A stretch of DNA of 64,000 nt. Source: Mycolicibacterium rhodesiae NBB3. GTDB taxonomy: Bacteria; Actinomycetota; Actinomycetes; Mycobacteriales; Mycobacteriaceae. A program made the translations under genes and the position numbers. Below the pieces are notes generated by a model, which was not told where the DNA came from, ran no database searches, and worked only from the letters and a program-made list of their open reading frames with translations. This document shows positions 1-8,094 of this stretch, piece after piece (the first letter of the stretch is position 1; each line of letters opens with the position of its first letter). The stretch is from NCBI RefSeq assembly GCF_000230895.2, contig NC_016604.1, forward strand, positions 5,146,001 to 5,210,000, in the 5' to 3' direction.

Positions 1-76
1 CGGAGCAGGCGGCCAGGGTGCCGAGCGCGACGAAGGCGCTGATACCCACGAGCAGGGTGCGAGTGAGTTTGTTCAT
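1..76 (-). CDS. Lipoprotein, N-terminal fragment only
   Basis: Only the first 25 codons lie in the window; the gene continues beyond the left edge. The ATG is at 76-74. The translation begins MNKLTRTLLVG, runs through a hydrophobic core and ends in LGTLAACS. That is a classical lipobox with the lipidated Cys at residue 24. It should be exported, lipidated by Lgt and processed by LspA, then possibly N-acylated by the Lnt encoded at 3130-4836. The mature domain is missing, so the family cannot be named. Confidence 0.7.
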   Translation of the reverse strand, partial: MNKLTRTLLVGISAFVALGTLAACS

Positions 77-166
77 GTGACCAGCATGAATGGCCGGGAC
101 CGGCATTACATGAAGAATGTATGGAGATTGCGTGGAGATATCTGCGGTGGGGACGACACGGCGGTT

Positions 167-1417
167 TCAGACCGCGAGAAACGCGTCGATCTCGGCGCGG
201 AACACCTGCCATGCAGGCTCGCCGGCGGTGAGCAGATGATTGTTGCTCGACAGCGCCACCAGCCGGGAATCCGGGATCAGCGAAGCCAGTTCCTCGCCGA
301 AGCGCAGCGGCACGCGGTGATCGTCGCGCGAATGCATGATCAACGTCGGGCAGGCGACGTCGCGCGCCAGCTCCCGTACGTCGATGCGGCCGAACTCCTC
401 GAGGAATCTCACCGCGTTCTCCGGCGACGTCGTGCGCCGCTGCAATTGATCGAACGCAGCCCAATCGGCGCGGGTGCCATCGGGCAGGAACTGTGCGGCG
501 AAGACCTGCCGGAACGCCGGATCGTCACGCCCCCAGCCGACCCTTGCGAGTTCGAGGTCAAGCGCCGCGGCCCGCTTTTCATCGTCTCCGGAGGCGCGCA
601 CCGCCCGCCCACGCGCATACGCACTGCACAGCACCAGACGGCTGACCCGCTCGGGATGCCGTGCCGCGTACGCCACTGCGACGGCGCCACCCTGGGACAC
701 GCCCAGCAGCGGAAAGCGTTCCAACCCAAGCGCCTCCACGACCGACTCCAGATCGGCCACCCAGTCTTCGAACGTGAAATCTGTTGCTTCCCAATCGGAT
801 AGGCCGCAACCGCGCTCGTCGTACCGGATGAACCGGTGCTTGTCCGACAGGTCGCGCACCCAGTGCTTCCACACCGGACTTTCGATGTCGTATCCGAGGT
901 GGGTCATCCAGTTGGCCGCCCGCACCAGTGGCGGGCCATCCCCGGCCACCGCGTAGGCGAGGCGCACCCCGTCCGCCGCTCGGCAGAATGCGATGTGTTG
1001 GCGCGGCGGCGGCGGCTCCTCTGGTACCGCCGCCGGCAATGGAGGCGGTGCCGACGGTGGCTCTGCGATGAGGGTGCCCACGAACTGGTAGCCGCGCCCG
1101 CGGACGGTCCTGATGAACCGCTGCGATTCACCGTCATCGCCGAGTGCGCGGCGGACCGCCTTGATGCGACTCGTCAACGCTGCCTCGCTGACGAAGCGCC
1201 CACCCCATACCGAGTCGAAGAGTTCCTCCTTCGAGACGAATCGGTGGGAGTTGCTCACGAGCTGGGTCAGCACGTCGAACACCTGGGGCTCGACGCGGAT
1301 CACGTCGCCTCCCGAGCGCAGTTCGTAGCGGTGTGTGTCCAGCACGAAATCCTCGAATCGCCACACGCCGGTCGAGGCTGAGGACTCAGGTGTTGACAAC
1401 GTCACGGCGGGTCCCAT
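167..1417 (-). CDS. Winged-helix DNA-binding domain fused to alpha/beta hydrolase
   Basis: This 416-residue protein has two recognisable halves. Residues about 17-115 resemble the OmpR/PhoB/CadC winged-helix C-terminal domain (RVEPQVFDVLTQLV, then RALGDD and RTVRGRGYQFVG). A proline-rich linker spans about 117-140. Residues about 150-416 form an alpha/beta hydrolase with nucleophile elbow GVSQGG (Ser241) and a late SSNNHLL segment that could supply the catalytic His. No receiver domain or membrane segment is visible, so it is not an ordinary response regulator. It may be a one-component regulator whose hydrolase fold senses or turns over a small ester. The ligand is unknown. The start is chosen at ATG 1417; a GTG four codons inside is an alternative. 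Confidence 0.85.
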   Translation of the reverse strand: MGPAVTLSTPESSASTGVWRFEDFVLDTHRYELRSGGDVIRVEPQVFDVLTQLVSNSHRFVSKEELFDSVWGGRFVSEAALTSRIKAVRRALGDDGESQRFIRTVRGRGYQFVGTLIAEPPSAPPPLPAAVPEEPPPPRQHIAFCRAADGVRLAYAVAGDGPPLVRAANWMTHLGYDIESPVWKHWVRDLSDKHRFIRYDERGCGLSDWEATDFTFEDWVADLESVVEALGLERFPLLGVSQGGAVAVAYAARHPERVSRLVLCSAYARGRAVRASGDDEKRAAALDLELARVGWGRDDPAFRQVFAAQFLPDGTRADWAAFDQLQRRTTSPENAVRFLEEFGRIDVRELARDVACPTLIMHSRDDHRVPLRFGEELASLIPDSRLVALSSNNHLLTAGEPAWQVFRAEIDAFLAV

Positions 1418-1471
1418 CGGGAGGTTTGCAGGTCATCGTAACGACGCGCGACCCTCCCTAAAGGTTCGAAA

Positions 1472-1801
1472 TCAGCGCCAGCCGTCCGCCGCCTTCGCCG
1501 CGCGCATCAGGGCATCGCACAGTTGGCGCAGCTCAGTGCCCTCCGCCCCCTCCTCGACGGCGGTGGCCACGTCCTCGGCGGCGCATCTGACCTGGTAGAC
1601 CCGGTCGGCGAGTTCTGCGGCCTCGTCGGCGGTGAGCACGACGGCATCCGGCGAAAGCGACGTGCCCTTGACGATCGACCGCTGCTCATAGGCCCGCTGC
1701 CGGCAGGACTGCCTGCAATACTGCCGACGTCTGCCCAGTCCGGCGTCAGCGACTTCACGACCGCACCAGCGACAGGGTTGAGAACGAAGACGTCGGACCA
1801 C
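1472..1801 (-). CDS. Small Cys-rich putative zinc-binding protein
   Basis: This 109-residue protein is basic and Cys-rich at its N-terminus: CRWCGRE near residue 10 and YCRQSCRQRAYEQR near residue 28 form a CxxC...CxxxC pattern typical of a small zinc ribbon or knuckle. The remainder is an acidic, probably helical segment. It lies divergently from rbpA, in the position of the small hypothetical gene Rv2049c of M. tuberculosis. The GTG start at 1801 is supported by a TACAGT -10-like element 7 nt upstream. No enzymatic motif is visible. DNA or RNA binding is a reasonable guess but unproven. Confidence 0.75.
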   Translation of the reverse strand: MVRRLRSQPCRWCGREVADAGLGRRRQYCRQSCRQRAYEQRSIVKGTSLSPDAVVLTADEAAELADRVYQVRCAAEDVATAVEEGAEGTELRQLCDALMRAAKAADGWR

Positions 1802-1808
1802 GGACCAG

Positions 1809-1814
1809 ACTGTA
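1809..1814 (-). promoter_or_regulatory. -10 element TACAGT, leaderless-type
   Basis: On the minus strand TACAGT (TANNNT) lies 7 nt before GTG 1801. No purine-rich ribosome-binding site fits between them, so a leaderless transcript is likely. Confidence 0.45.
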
Positions 1815-1827
1815 AACCGGCGGAAGC

Positions 1828-1852
1828 GGGAATCCCGGTATCATGGTGGGTT
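1828..1852 (+). promoter_or_regulatory. Possible ECF-sigma (SigE/SigH-type) promoter of rbpA
   Basis: GGGAAT at 1828-1833 and GTT at 1850-1852 are separated by 16 nt. This resembles the GGAAT-N-GTT architecture used by stress ECF sigma factors of actinobacteria. The rbpA start lies about 75 nt downstream. The match is short and speculative. Confidence 0.3.
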
Positions 1853-1925
1853 GAGTCGGGAACTGCGTGTCGTACAACTGCGTTGATTCTCCGGACACCA
1901 CGGATTCACTGAGGAGTGCAGATAA

Positions 1926-2261
1926 ATGGCTGATCGCGTCTTGAGAGGCAGTCGCCTCGGGGCTGTGAGCTACGAGACCGACCGCAACCACGACCTGGCA
2001 CCGCGACAGGTCGCTCGTTACCGCACCGACAACGGCGAGGAATTCGACGTCCCGTTCGCCGACGACGCCGAGATCCCCCACGCGTGGCTGTGCCGCAACG
2101 GCATGGAGGGCACCCTGATCGAGGGTGACGCGCCCGAGCCCAAGAAGACCAAGCCGCCGCGTACCCACTGGGACATGCTGCTGGAGCGTCGCTCCGTTGA
2201 TGAGCTGGAAGAACTGCTCAAGGAGCGCCTCGACATCATCAAGGCCCGCCGCCGGGGCTAA
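1926..2261 (+). CDS. rbpA: RNA polymerase-binding protein RbpA
   Basis: This 111-residue protein is nearly identical in layout to mycobacterial RbpA: MADRVLRGSRLGAVSYE at the N-terminus, a central RNA polymerase-binding core and a basic linker, then WDMLLERRSVDELEELL, the sigma-interaction helix, with a basic tail. RbpA binds the beta subunit and group 1/2 sigma factors, stabilises open promoter complexes and influences rifampicin tolerance. A purine-rich GAGGAG at about 1912-1917 precedes the ATG. It is monocistronic, lying between a divergent small gene and the convergent ppm1. An ECF-like promoter may lie upstream, which would fit stress induction. Confidence 0.98.
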   Translation: MADRVLRGSRLGAVSYETDRNHDLAPRQVARYRTDNGEEFDVPFADDAEIPHAWLCRNGMEGTLIEGDAPEPKKTKPPRTHWDMLLERRSVDELEELLKERLDIIKARRRG

Positions 2262-2356
2262 CGGCTGTCAACCGATCACAATGTCAGCCTGAGAGCGTCG
2301 CCGCGCATATATGGCCTCGACCGCGCTGTCAGCACGCCATTGGGTCAGTGACGTAG

Positions 2357-3133
2357 TCAGCGGCTGACGCCGACGCCGCGGGCGCGGTCCATGCGCCCGC
2401 GGAAACCCCACTCCGCGACCTTGAACAGCGCCTCGCGGATGTTGGACCCGCTCATCTTGGACTGACCGAACTCGCGCTCGGTGAAGGTGATCGGTACCTC
2501 GACGACGACGAAACCATTGTTGATGGTCCGCCAGGTCAGGTCGATCTGGAAGCAGTAACCCTTCGAATCGACCGCGGACAGGTCGATCTTCTCCAGCACC
2601 TCGCGTCGGTAGGCGCGGTAACCGGCGGTGATGTCGTGGATGTCCACGCCGAGCACGACCCTGGCATAGCCGTTGGCCGTGCGCGAGAGCGCCTGACGCC
2701 GCCGCGGCCAGTTCTTCGTCTCGCCTCCAGTGACGTAACGCGAGCCGATCACCAGGTCGGCTCCGCCGTCGATGCAGTCGAGCAGGCGATGTAGCTGTTC
2801 GGGCGGGTGGCTGCCATCGGCGTCCATCTCGACCAGCACCGAGTACCCGCGCCCGAGTCCCCATTCGAAACCGGCGAGGTACGCGGCGCCGAGGCCCCCC
2901 TTTGCGGAGCGGTGCATCACATGGATCCGGTCCGGATCGGCGAGAGCGAGCTCATTGGCCAGTTCGCCGGTACCGTCCGGGCTGCCGTCGTCGACGACCA
3001 GGATGTGCACATCGGGACACGCGTACTGCACGCGTCCAACGATCAACGGCAGGTTCTCCCGCTCGTTGTACGTGGGGATGATGACCAGCGTGCGCTGGCT
3101 TGGGCGTTCCCCCGGGCCCGGGCCCGTCGTCAT
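2357..3133 (-). CDS. ppm1: Polyprenol-phosphate mannosyltransferase (Ppm1 catalytic domain)
   Basis: This 258-residue GT2 glycosyltransferase transfers mannose from GDP-mannose to polyprenyl phosphate. The product is the donor for lipomannan and lipoarabinomannan elongation and for protein O-mannosylation. Visible motifs are TLVIIPTYNERENLP, VDDGSPDGT near residue 48 and the metal-binding EMDADGSH (DAD at 104-106). The C-terminal FGQSKMSGSNI segment is typical of DPM1 enzymes. The ATG at 3133 overlaps the lnt stop as ATGA, so translation is probably coupled. In M. tuberculosis the homologue is the C-terminal half of a fused Ppm1. Here it is a free-standing soluble enzyme, probably anchored through the neighbouring membrane protein. 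Confidence 0.95.
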   Translation of the reverse strand: MTTGPGPGERPSQRTLVIIPTYNERENLPLIVGRVQYACPDVHILVVDDGSPDGTGELANELALADPDRIHVMHRSAKGGLGAAYLAGFEWGLGRGYSVLVEMDADGSHPPEQLHRLLDCIDGGADLVIGSRYVTGGETKNWPRRRQALSRTANGYARVVLGVDIHDITAGYRAYRREVLEKIDLSAVDSKGYCFQIDLTWRTINNGFVVVEVPITFTEREFGQSKMSGSNIREALFKVAEWGFRGRMDRARGVGVSR

Positions 3134-4836
3134 GTCGCTCCTCTGTCTTTCGTCGTCGTACGTAGCCGACGCACGAAACTCCCATTGTGCAGTATTGCGG
3201 CGATCACGGCCCCAACGCCGATCGCGACCAGCAGCCCCTCGACCAGCGGAGCCCACCGCGTCGCGGCTGTGAGCTGCGTCTTCAGCCGCACCTGGGTGTC
3301 GAGGTAGGCGGGCTCGAAGAACGAGGTGCGGGCAATCTCACGACCGTCGGGAGATATGACGGCGCTGATACCTGTGGTGCCGGCGACGACCACGTACCGG
3401 TCGTGCTCGACAGCCCGCAACCGGGCGAACGCCAGTTGTTGTTCGCTCATCGCCTCATCGAACGTGGCGTTGTTGGAAGGCACCGTCAGCAGCTGCGCGC
3501 CGCTGCGCACGGCCTCGCGGGGGGCCCGGTCGAAGATCACCTCCCAGCAGGTGGCGACTCCGACGGGCACGCCCGCGGCATGCACGACGCCGTTCCCGCT
3601 GCCGGGGACGAAGTAGCCTGCGCGGTCGGCGTACGACGACAGGTGGCGGAAGAAACTGCGCCAAGGGAGATATTCGCCGAATGGCTGGACGATCTGTTTG
3701 TCGTGACGATCGGCAGGGCCGGTCTCCGGGTTCCACACGATCACCGAATTCGTCGAGCTCGGATTGTCAGCGGTCGCTCCCGGGGCGGCCACCACGCTGC
3801 CCACCAGGATCGGCGCGTCGATCGCGGCTGCCGCCGCTGAGATCTCGGCTTTGGCGTCCGGATTGGCCAGCGGATCGATGTCGGAGGAGTTCTCCGGCCA
3901 GATGACGAACATCGGCCGCGGCGCCCGGCCGGCCCGCACGTCCTCGGCCAGCCGGAGCGTTTCGCGGACGTGGTTGTCCAGGACCGCGCGACGCTGGGCG
4001 TTGAACTCCAGGCCGAGCCGCGGCACGTTCCCCTGCACGGCGGCCACGGTGATCGGTTGCTCGTCGTCGGCACCTACCGCGGAATGCCGGACCTGCGGCC
4101 AGGTGAGTGCGGTCAGCAACAGTACGAGGGCGATGCATGCACCCGGCACCACGACCGGGGGCGGCGCCGCCGTCCGAGTGTCGCCCACGCGCCACCACTT
4201 CACGATCTCCAGCGTGAGGGCCGCCAGGCTGAACCCGACCAGCACGACAGCGAACGACAGCAGTGGCGCGCCGCCCACCTGAACCATCGACAACAGCGGT
4301 CCGTCGGTCTGGCCGAACGCCACCACACCCCATGGGAATCCACCGAATGGCACGGTCGACTTGAGCCACTCCTGGGCTGCCCATAGCCCAGCGAACCACA
4401 GCGGCCACCCCGGCAGCCGACGGACCACCACCGCCAACGCGCCGAACAGCGCGGGGAACAGCGCCTCGAGCGCGGAAAGGGCAATCCAGGGCACCTCACC
4501 GACGAGTCCGCTGATCCATGGGAGCAGCGGTAGGTAGAACGCCAGCCCGAATAGCAAGCCATACCCGAATCCGCCTGCGACAGTTGTTGATTCGCGAGTC
4601 AACGGCCACGCCAGCAATGCGAACGCGACGAATGCCAGGTACCACCAGCCGAACGGCGGGAAGCTCAGACACAGCGCGACGCCTGCGAGGATCGCGACGC
4701 TCAACTGCGGCAGACGGTCGACGACCGCATGACCGAATCGCTTGGCACGCGACGGGCCGACCGGCGATGAGCCCTGCGGCTCTTCGGTCTTGTGATCGGC
4801 GTCGTGGACGACGGAAGGCGGCACCTCGTCAGCCAT
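3130..4836 (-). CDS. lnt: Apolipoprotein N-acyltransferase (Lnt / Ppm2)
   Basis: This 568-residue membrane enzyme acylates the N-terminal Cys of lipoproteins. The N-terminal half (about 45-245) holds several hydrophobic helices. The C-terminal half (about 260-520) is a nitrilase-like domain with the expected catalytic residues: Glu315 in WPENSS, Lys380 in RHDKQIVQPFGEY and Cys430 in VATCWEVIF. The spacing matches the Glu-Lys-Cys triad of E. coli Lnt. A last hydrophobic helix is followed by a basic tail. The start at ATG 4836 overlaps the upstream amidohydrolase by 8 nt, and the stop overlaps ppm1. This corresponds to the N-terminal half of M. tuberculosis Ppm1. Confidence 0.95.
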   Translation of the reverse strand: MADEVPPSVVHDADHKTEEPQGSSPVGPSRAKRFGHAVVDRLPQLSVAILAGVALCLSFPPFGWWYLAFVAFALLAWPLTRESTTVAGGFGYGLLFGLAFYLPLLPWISGLVGEVPWIALSALEALFPALFGALAVVVRRLPGWPLWFAGLWAAQEWLKSTVPFGGFPWGVVAFGQTDGPLLSMVQVGGAPLLSFAVVLVGFSLAALTLEIVKWWRVGDTRTAAPPPVVVPGACIALVLLLTALTWPQVRHSAVGADDEQPITVAAVQGNVPRLGLEFNAQRRAVLDNHVRETLRLAEDVRAGRAPRPMFVIWPENSSDIDPLANPDAKAEISAAAAAIDAPILVGSVVAAPGATADNPSSTNSVIVWNPETGPADRHDKQIVQPFGEYLPWRSFFRHLSSYADRAGYFVPGSGNGVVHAAGVPVGVATCWEVIFDRAPREAVRSGAQLLTVPSNNATFDEAMSEQQLAFARLRAVEHDRYVVVAGTTGISAVISPDGREIARTSFFEPAYLDTQVRLKTQLTAATRWAPLVEGLLVAIGVGAVIAAILHNGSFVRRLRTTTKDRGAT

Positions 4837-6412
4837 GGATGACCGCACCTCGGTGCACGGTCTGGCGGCAGCGCGGCAACGCGCCGTCGAGCCGCGGAAG
4901 CGCGGGCACTCGCGAGCGCTGATCGGTCGACCATCGTTGCACCGCGTCGGCAGGCGCACTCACCTCGAACTCGTCGGCCTCCCAGACGGCGTAGCTCGCC
5001 GGGGCGCCCGGCACGAGCGTGCCGGTCTCACCGTCGCGTACCCCGGCGGCGCGCCAGGCGCCCCGAGTGGCCGCTGCGAACGCCGCCCGCGCGGACAGCG
5101 CACTGCCAGGAGTTCGATGCTGTGTCGCAGCGCGCACTGTTGCCCAGGGATTCAAGCTGGTGACGGGGCTGTCTGAGCCGAACGCGAGAGGCACGCCTTG
5201 GGATGCTAGCAGCGCAAACGGGTTCAAAGATCTTGACCGGTCGAGGCCGAGACGCTGGGCGTACATGCCGTGCTCGCCACCCCACAACGCATCGAAATTG
5301 GGCTGCATGCTGGCCACGACGCCCCAGGTGCCGAGCTGGTGTGCCTGCGTATCGGTCACCATTTCGAGGTGTTCGAGGCGGTGTCCGCAACGAGCGACCG
5401 CCGGTGCGCCGAACTCGTCGACGACGCGCTCGAGCGCGCCGACGACGGCGTGGACGGCCGCATCGCCGATCACGTGAAATCCGGCGGTGATGCGCGCCTC
5501 GGTGCAGGCCCGCACGTGTGCGGTGATCGCGTCGATGTCGAGATAGGTGTTGCCGCGACAACCCGCGGCGTCGTTGTACGGCTGGTGCAGCCATGCGGTC
5601 CGCGAGCCGAGCGCGCCGTCGACGAACAGGTCGCCGGCCAGCCCGCGCGCGCCGGTACGAGCCATCAGCTCCCGGGCCTGATCGGCGCTGCTCACCGCTT
5701 CACCCCAGTAACCGACGACCTCCACCCCGTGTTCCACGCTGCGCACCTCGTCCCAGTCGGTCAGTCCGCCGATGTCCGGCCCCGCGCATTCGTGCACTGA
5801 AACGATGCCGAAGGCGGCCGCGGCGTCCAGCGCCGCCAGCCGCGCATCCCGCCGCTGCTTGGGAGTCAGCCCCTCGCGGGCCGCGGCTCGCGCACGGTGG
5901 TGCGCGTCGGCGGTCAGCGGCTGCTCCGCGGAGTAGCCGTAGGCCTCTGCCAGGCCGGGTGTGAGGCGACGAAGCGTGCTCGAGGCGGCCGCCGAATGGA
6001 CGTCGACCCGGGCGAGGTAGACGGATCGATCCTCGGCGATGCCGTCCAGGTCGGCGGTGCTCGGCGGTGTCTGCTCGGGCCAACCCGATTCATCCCAACC
6101 ATGCCCCCACACCGGGCCGGGATGGGTTCGGGCGTACTCGTCGAGCAGCTGTAGGCAGTGCGCCAGCGAGGTGGCGGGCCGCAGATCCAGACCGGTCAGC
6201 GTCAGTCCGGTCGCGGTGAGGTGCACGTGGCTGTCGACGAAGGCCGGTGCGACGAACGCACCATCGAGGTCGACGATCTGCGCGTCGGGGAATTGCGCAC
6301 GACCCACGTCGTCCCTGCCCAGCCACGCCACGACACCGTCGCGCACCGCCATTGCGGACGCGTCAGGCATTGCCGGGCTGTGCACCCGGCCGTTGATCAG
6401 AAGGGTCGTCAC
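4829..6412 (-). CDS. Amidohydrolase family protein (YtcJ-like)
   Basis: This 527-residue metal-dependent hydrolase has a short N-terminal beta sandwich (TLLINGRV), then the HxH metal motif FVDSHVHL (His62, His64). Further probable metal ligands are GFHVIGDAAVH and RCGHRLEHLE, and LAFGSDSPV may supply the catalytic Asp. This is the YtcJ branch of the amidohydrolase superfamily, whose substrates are mostly unknown. It starts with GTG directly after the fxsA stop and overlaps lnt by 8 nt, so it belongs to the fxsA-lnt-ppm1 transcription unit. No clear functional link to lipoprotein acylation is visible. Confidence 0.88.
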   Translation of the reverse strand: MTTLLINGRVHSPAMPDASAMAVRDGVVAWLGRDDVGRAQFPDAQIVDLDGAFVAPAFVDSHVHLTATGLTLTGLDLRPATSLAHCLQLLDEYARTHPGPVWGHGWDESGWPEQTPPSTADLDGIAEDRSVYLARVDVHSAAASSTLRRLTPGLAEAYGYSAEQPLTADAHHRARAAAREGLTPKQRRDARLAALDAAAAFGIVSVHECAGPDIGGLTDWDEVRSVEHGVEVVGYWGEAVSSADQARELMARTGARGLAGDLFVDGALGSRTAWLHQPYNDAAGCRGNTYLDIDAITAHVRACTEARITAGFHVIGDAAVHAVVGALERVVDEFGAPAVARCGHRLEHLEMVTDTQAHQLGTWGVVASMQPNFDALWGGEHGMYAQRLGLDRSRSLNPFALLASQGVPLAFGSDSPVTSLNPWATVRAATQHRTPGSALSARAAFAAATRGAWRAAGVRDGETGTLVPGAPASYAVWEADEFEVSAPADAVQRWSTDQRSRVPALPRLDGALPRCRQTVHRGAVIHG

Positions 6413-6880
6413 TTAATCGGGTTTGCGCTCCACGGCAAGAGGCTCGAAGTCCGTTACGTCGACGACCTCGCCGTCAATGTAGTCACCCCGCGGTGCCGGG
6501 TAGCGGGCGGCACTGGCGACGGTGATCAGCGGAACGCGGCGCGCGGCCATGGCCGTCACCAGCGGGCGGGCGGCAGCGCGCGTGGGCGGAATCAGCAGGA
6601 GCGCGCCGACGACGGAGCTGGCCAGCCCGGGAATCGCGACCAGAACGGTGCCCAGTGCGACGAGGACGCTGTCCGCCGCGGCACCCTGCACGGTCCCGGC
6701 GTTCAGACCTGACCGGAGGCGGCGGATGTGGCGCTTGACCTGCGAACCGGCCAGCGCCATCCCGAGGAGGAACGTGCCCAGCAGCAGCAACACGGTCCAG
6801 CCGAAGCCGATCGTCGACGTGAGCGCGACGACGACCGCGAGCTCTATCACCACGTAGAGGACAAACAACCGCATCGCCAT
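6413..6880 (-). CDS. fxsA: FxsA-family membrane protein
   Basis: This protein of about 155 residues has three hydrophobic segments near the N-terminus (FVLYVVIELAVVVALT, GWTVLLLLGTFLLGM and a later VALGTVLVAIPGLAS-type helix) and a polar tail. The pattern matches the FxsA/YtxC small membrane family (Rv2053c position). The molecular role is poorly known; E. coli FxsA relieves F-plasmid exclusion of phage T7. The start is taken at ATG 6880 (MAMRLF); a second ATG lies two codons in. The stop TAA abuts the GTG of the amidohydrolase with no spacer. Confidence 0.85.
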   Translation of the reverse strand: MAMRLFVLYVVIELAVVVALTSTIGFGWTVLLLLGTFLLGMALAGSQVKRHIRRLRSGLNAGTVQGAAADSVLVALGTVLVAIPGLASSVVGALLLIPPTRAAARPLVTAMAARRVPLITVASAARYPAPRGDYIDGEVVDVTDFEPLAVERKPD

Positions 6881-6916
6881 GTAACTGAGAACGTCCGGGA
6901 ACGATCCTGGGTTCCG

Positions 6917-6922
6917 TACATT
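6917..6922 (+). promoter_or_regulatory. -10 element TACATT, leaderless-type
   Basis: TACATT (TANNNT) lies 6 nt before GTG 6929 and 9 nt before ATG 6932 of the hydrolase gene, with no ribosome-binding site between. Confidence 0.45.
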
Positions 6923-6931
6923 GACGACGTG

Positions 6932-7630
6932 ATGACAACTGTGGACATCGACACCCCGGAGGGACGTATCGACGCGCTGCTGAGCGTTCCCGATGGTCAG
7001 GGGCCGTGGCCCGGCGTCGTCGTGGTGCACGATGCGTTCGGATACGGCCCGGACAACGAGGCGACGTCGGCGAGGATCGCGGCCGCGGGGTTCGTGGCGA
7101 TCACCCCGAACATGTATTCACGTGGCGGCCGGGCGCGATGCATCACCCGAGTCTTGCGCGAGTTGCTCAGCCAGCGCGGCCGCGCACTGGACGACATCCT
7201 CGCCGCGCGCGACCACGTGCTGTCGATGCCGCAGTGCAACGGCTCTGTCGGCCTGATCGGGTTCTGCATGGGCGGGCAGTTCGCTCTGGTATTGGCGCCC
7301 AAGGGTTTTGGCGCCTCGGCACCGTTCTACGGGACTCCCCTGCCCCGGCATCTGGCCGATACGCTCGACGGCGCCTGTCCGATCGTGGCCAGCTTCGGCC
7401 GTCGCGACCCGCTTGGCGTGGGCGCACCGGCGCGTCTGCGCAAGGTCGTCGAGGAGAAAGGCATCACGGCCGACATCAAGGTCTACCCGGATGTCGGGCA
7501 CAGCTTCGCCAACAAGCTGCCCGGCCAGCCGCTGATGCGGATCACCGGATTCGGGTACGACGATGCCGCCACCGACGACGCTTACGCGCGCGTGTTCGCA
7601 TTCTTCAACGAGCACCTGGCGGCGCGCTAA
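6932..7630 (+). CDS. Dienelactone hydrolase family protein
   Basis: This 232-residue alpha/beta hydrolase belongs to the dienelactone hydrolase (carboxymethylenebutenolidase) family. The triad is visible: nucleophile Cys in LIGFCMGGQFA, Asp in FGRRDPLG and His in DVGHSFANK. Family members open enol-lactones from aromatic degradation, but many act on other esters. It diverges from fxsA as in the Rv2053c/Rv2054 region. The preceding GTG at 6929 is equally plausible as the start, because TACATT lies exactly 6 nt before it. The TAA stop overlaps the stop of the convergent gene by 4 nt. Confidence 0.9.
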   Translation: MTTVDIDTPEGRIDALLSVPDGQGPWPGVVVVHDAFGYGPDNEATSARIAAAGFVAITPNMYSRGGRARCITRVLRELLSQRGRALDDILAARDHVLSMPQCNGSVGLIGFCMGGQFALVLAPKGFGASAPFYGTPLPRHLADTLDGACPIVASFGRRDPLGVGAPARLRKVVEEKGITADIKVYPDVGHSFANKLPGQPLMRITGFGYDDAATDDAYARVFAFFNEHLAAR

Positions 7631-8013
7631 GCCGGCTTCACCTCGATCGCGCTGTGCACCTTGTCGATGCCGCCGCGAACAATCGCCTGCGGAATCCACC
7701 ACCATGCGTGCCACCAGTACTTCTTGGTGACCATGTCGAAAACCCGTCGATTGTCTGACTTGGGCAGATTCCGGGCCACCGCCTCGACCGGCTCGCCCTT
7801 CGGCTTGTTTCCGATCGCGTAGGCCCGCTGAATGGTGACCCGCGGCGTGTTGTTGATGCGCTTGGTCTTCCACGAGCCGTCGTCGGTGGAGATCAGTAGC
7901 TTGCCGTCGTCGTACACGCCCCACACTGTGGTCGGCTTCGGCCTGCCGTCCTTGGTGAACGTCGTCAGGATCATGTATTTCGACCGTGCCACGTCTTCAA
8001 AAGTGTCAGCCAT
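7627..8013 (-). CDS. F420-dependent/PPOX-class split-barrel oxidoreductase
   Basis: This 128-residue protein has the compact flavin-reductase-like split barrel of the PPOX class. Motifs are YMILTTFTKDGRPKPTTVW (strand 1 and strand 2) and the NNTPRVTIQRAY cofactor-site strand. Relatives bind F420 or FMN and reduce quinones or other acceptors. The C-terminal YWWHAWWWIP is unusually Trp-rich. It is paralogous to the next gene (8095-8475), sharing TTFTKDGRPKPT and the NTPRVT strand. It ends convergently with the hydrolase, with 4 nt overlap. The substrate is unknown. Confidence 0.87.
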   Translation of the reverse strand: MADTFEDVARSKYMILTTFTKDGRPKPTTVWGVYDDGKLLISTDDGSWKTKRINNTPRVTIQRAYAIGNKPKGEPVEAVARNLPKSDNRRVFDMVTKKYWWHAWWWIPQAIVRGGIDKVHSAIEVKPA

Positions 8014-8094
8014 GGATTTCGATTCTTCTTTCGATGCGCAAACGATGCAAACAGGAATACCCGCTGGCGGGCTCGGTGAAACCGGAAGTGTCCG

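Noticed and set aside
2268..2864. 198-codon minus-strand frame overlapping ppm1
   Set aside because: Alternative frame of ppm1, Arg-rich without motifs; the GT2 motifs are in the other frame.
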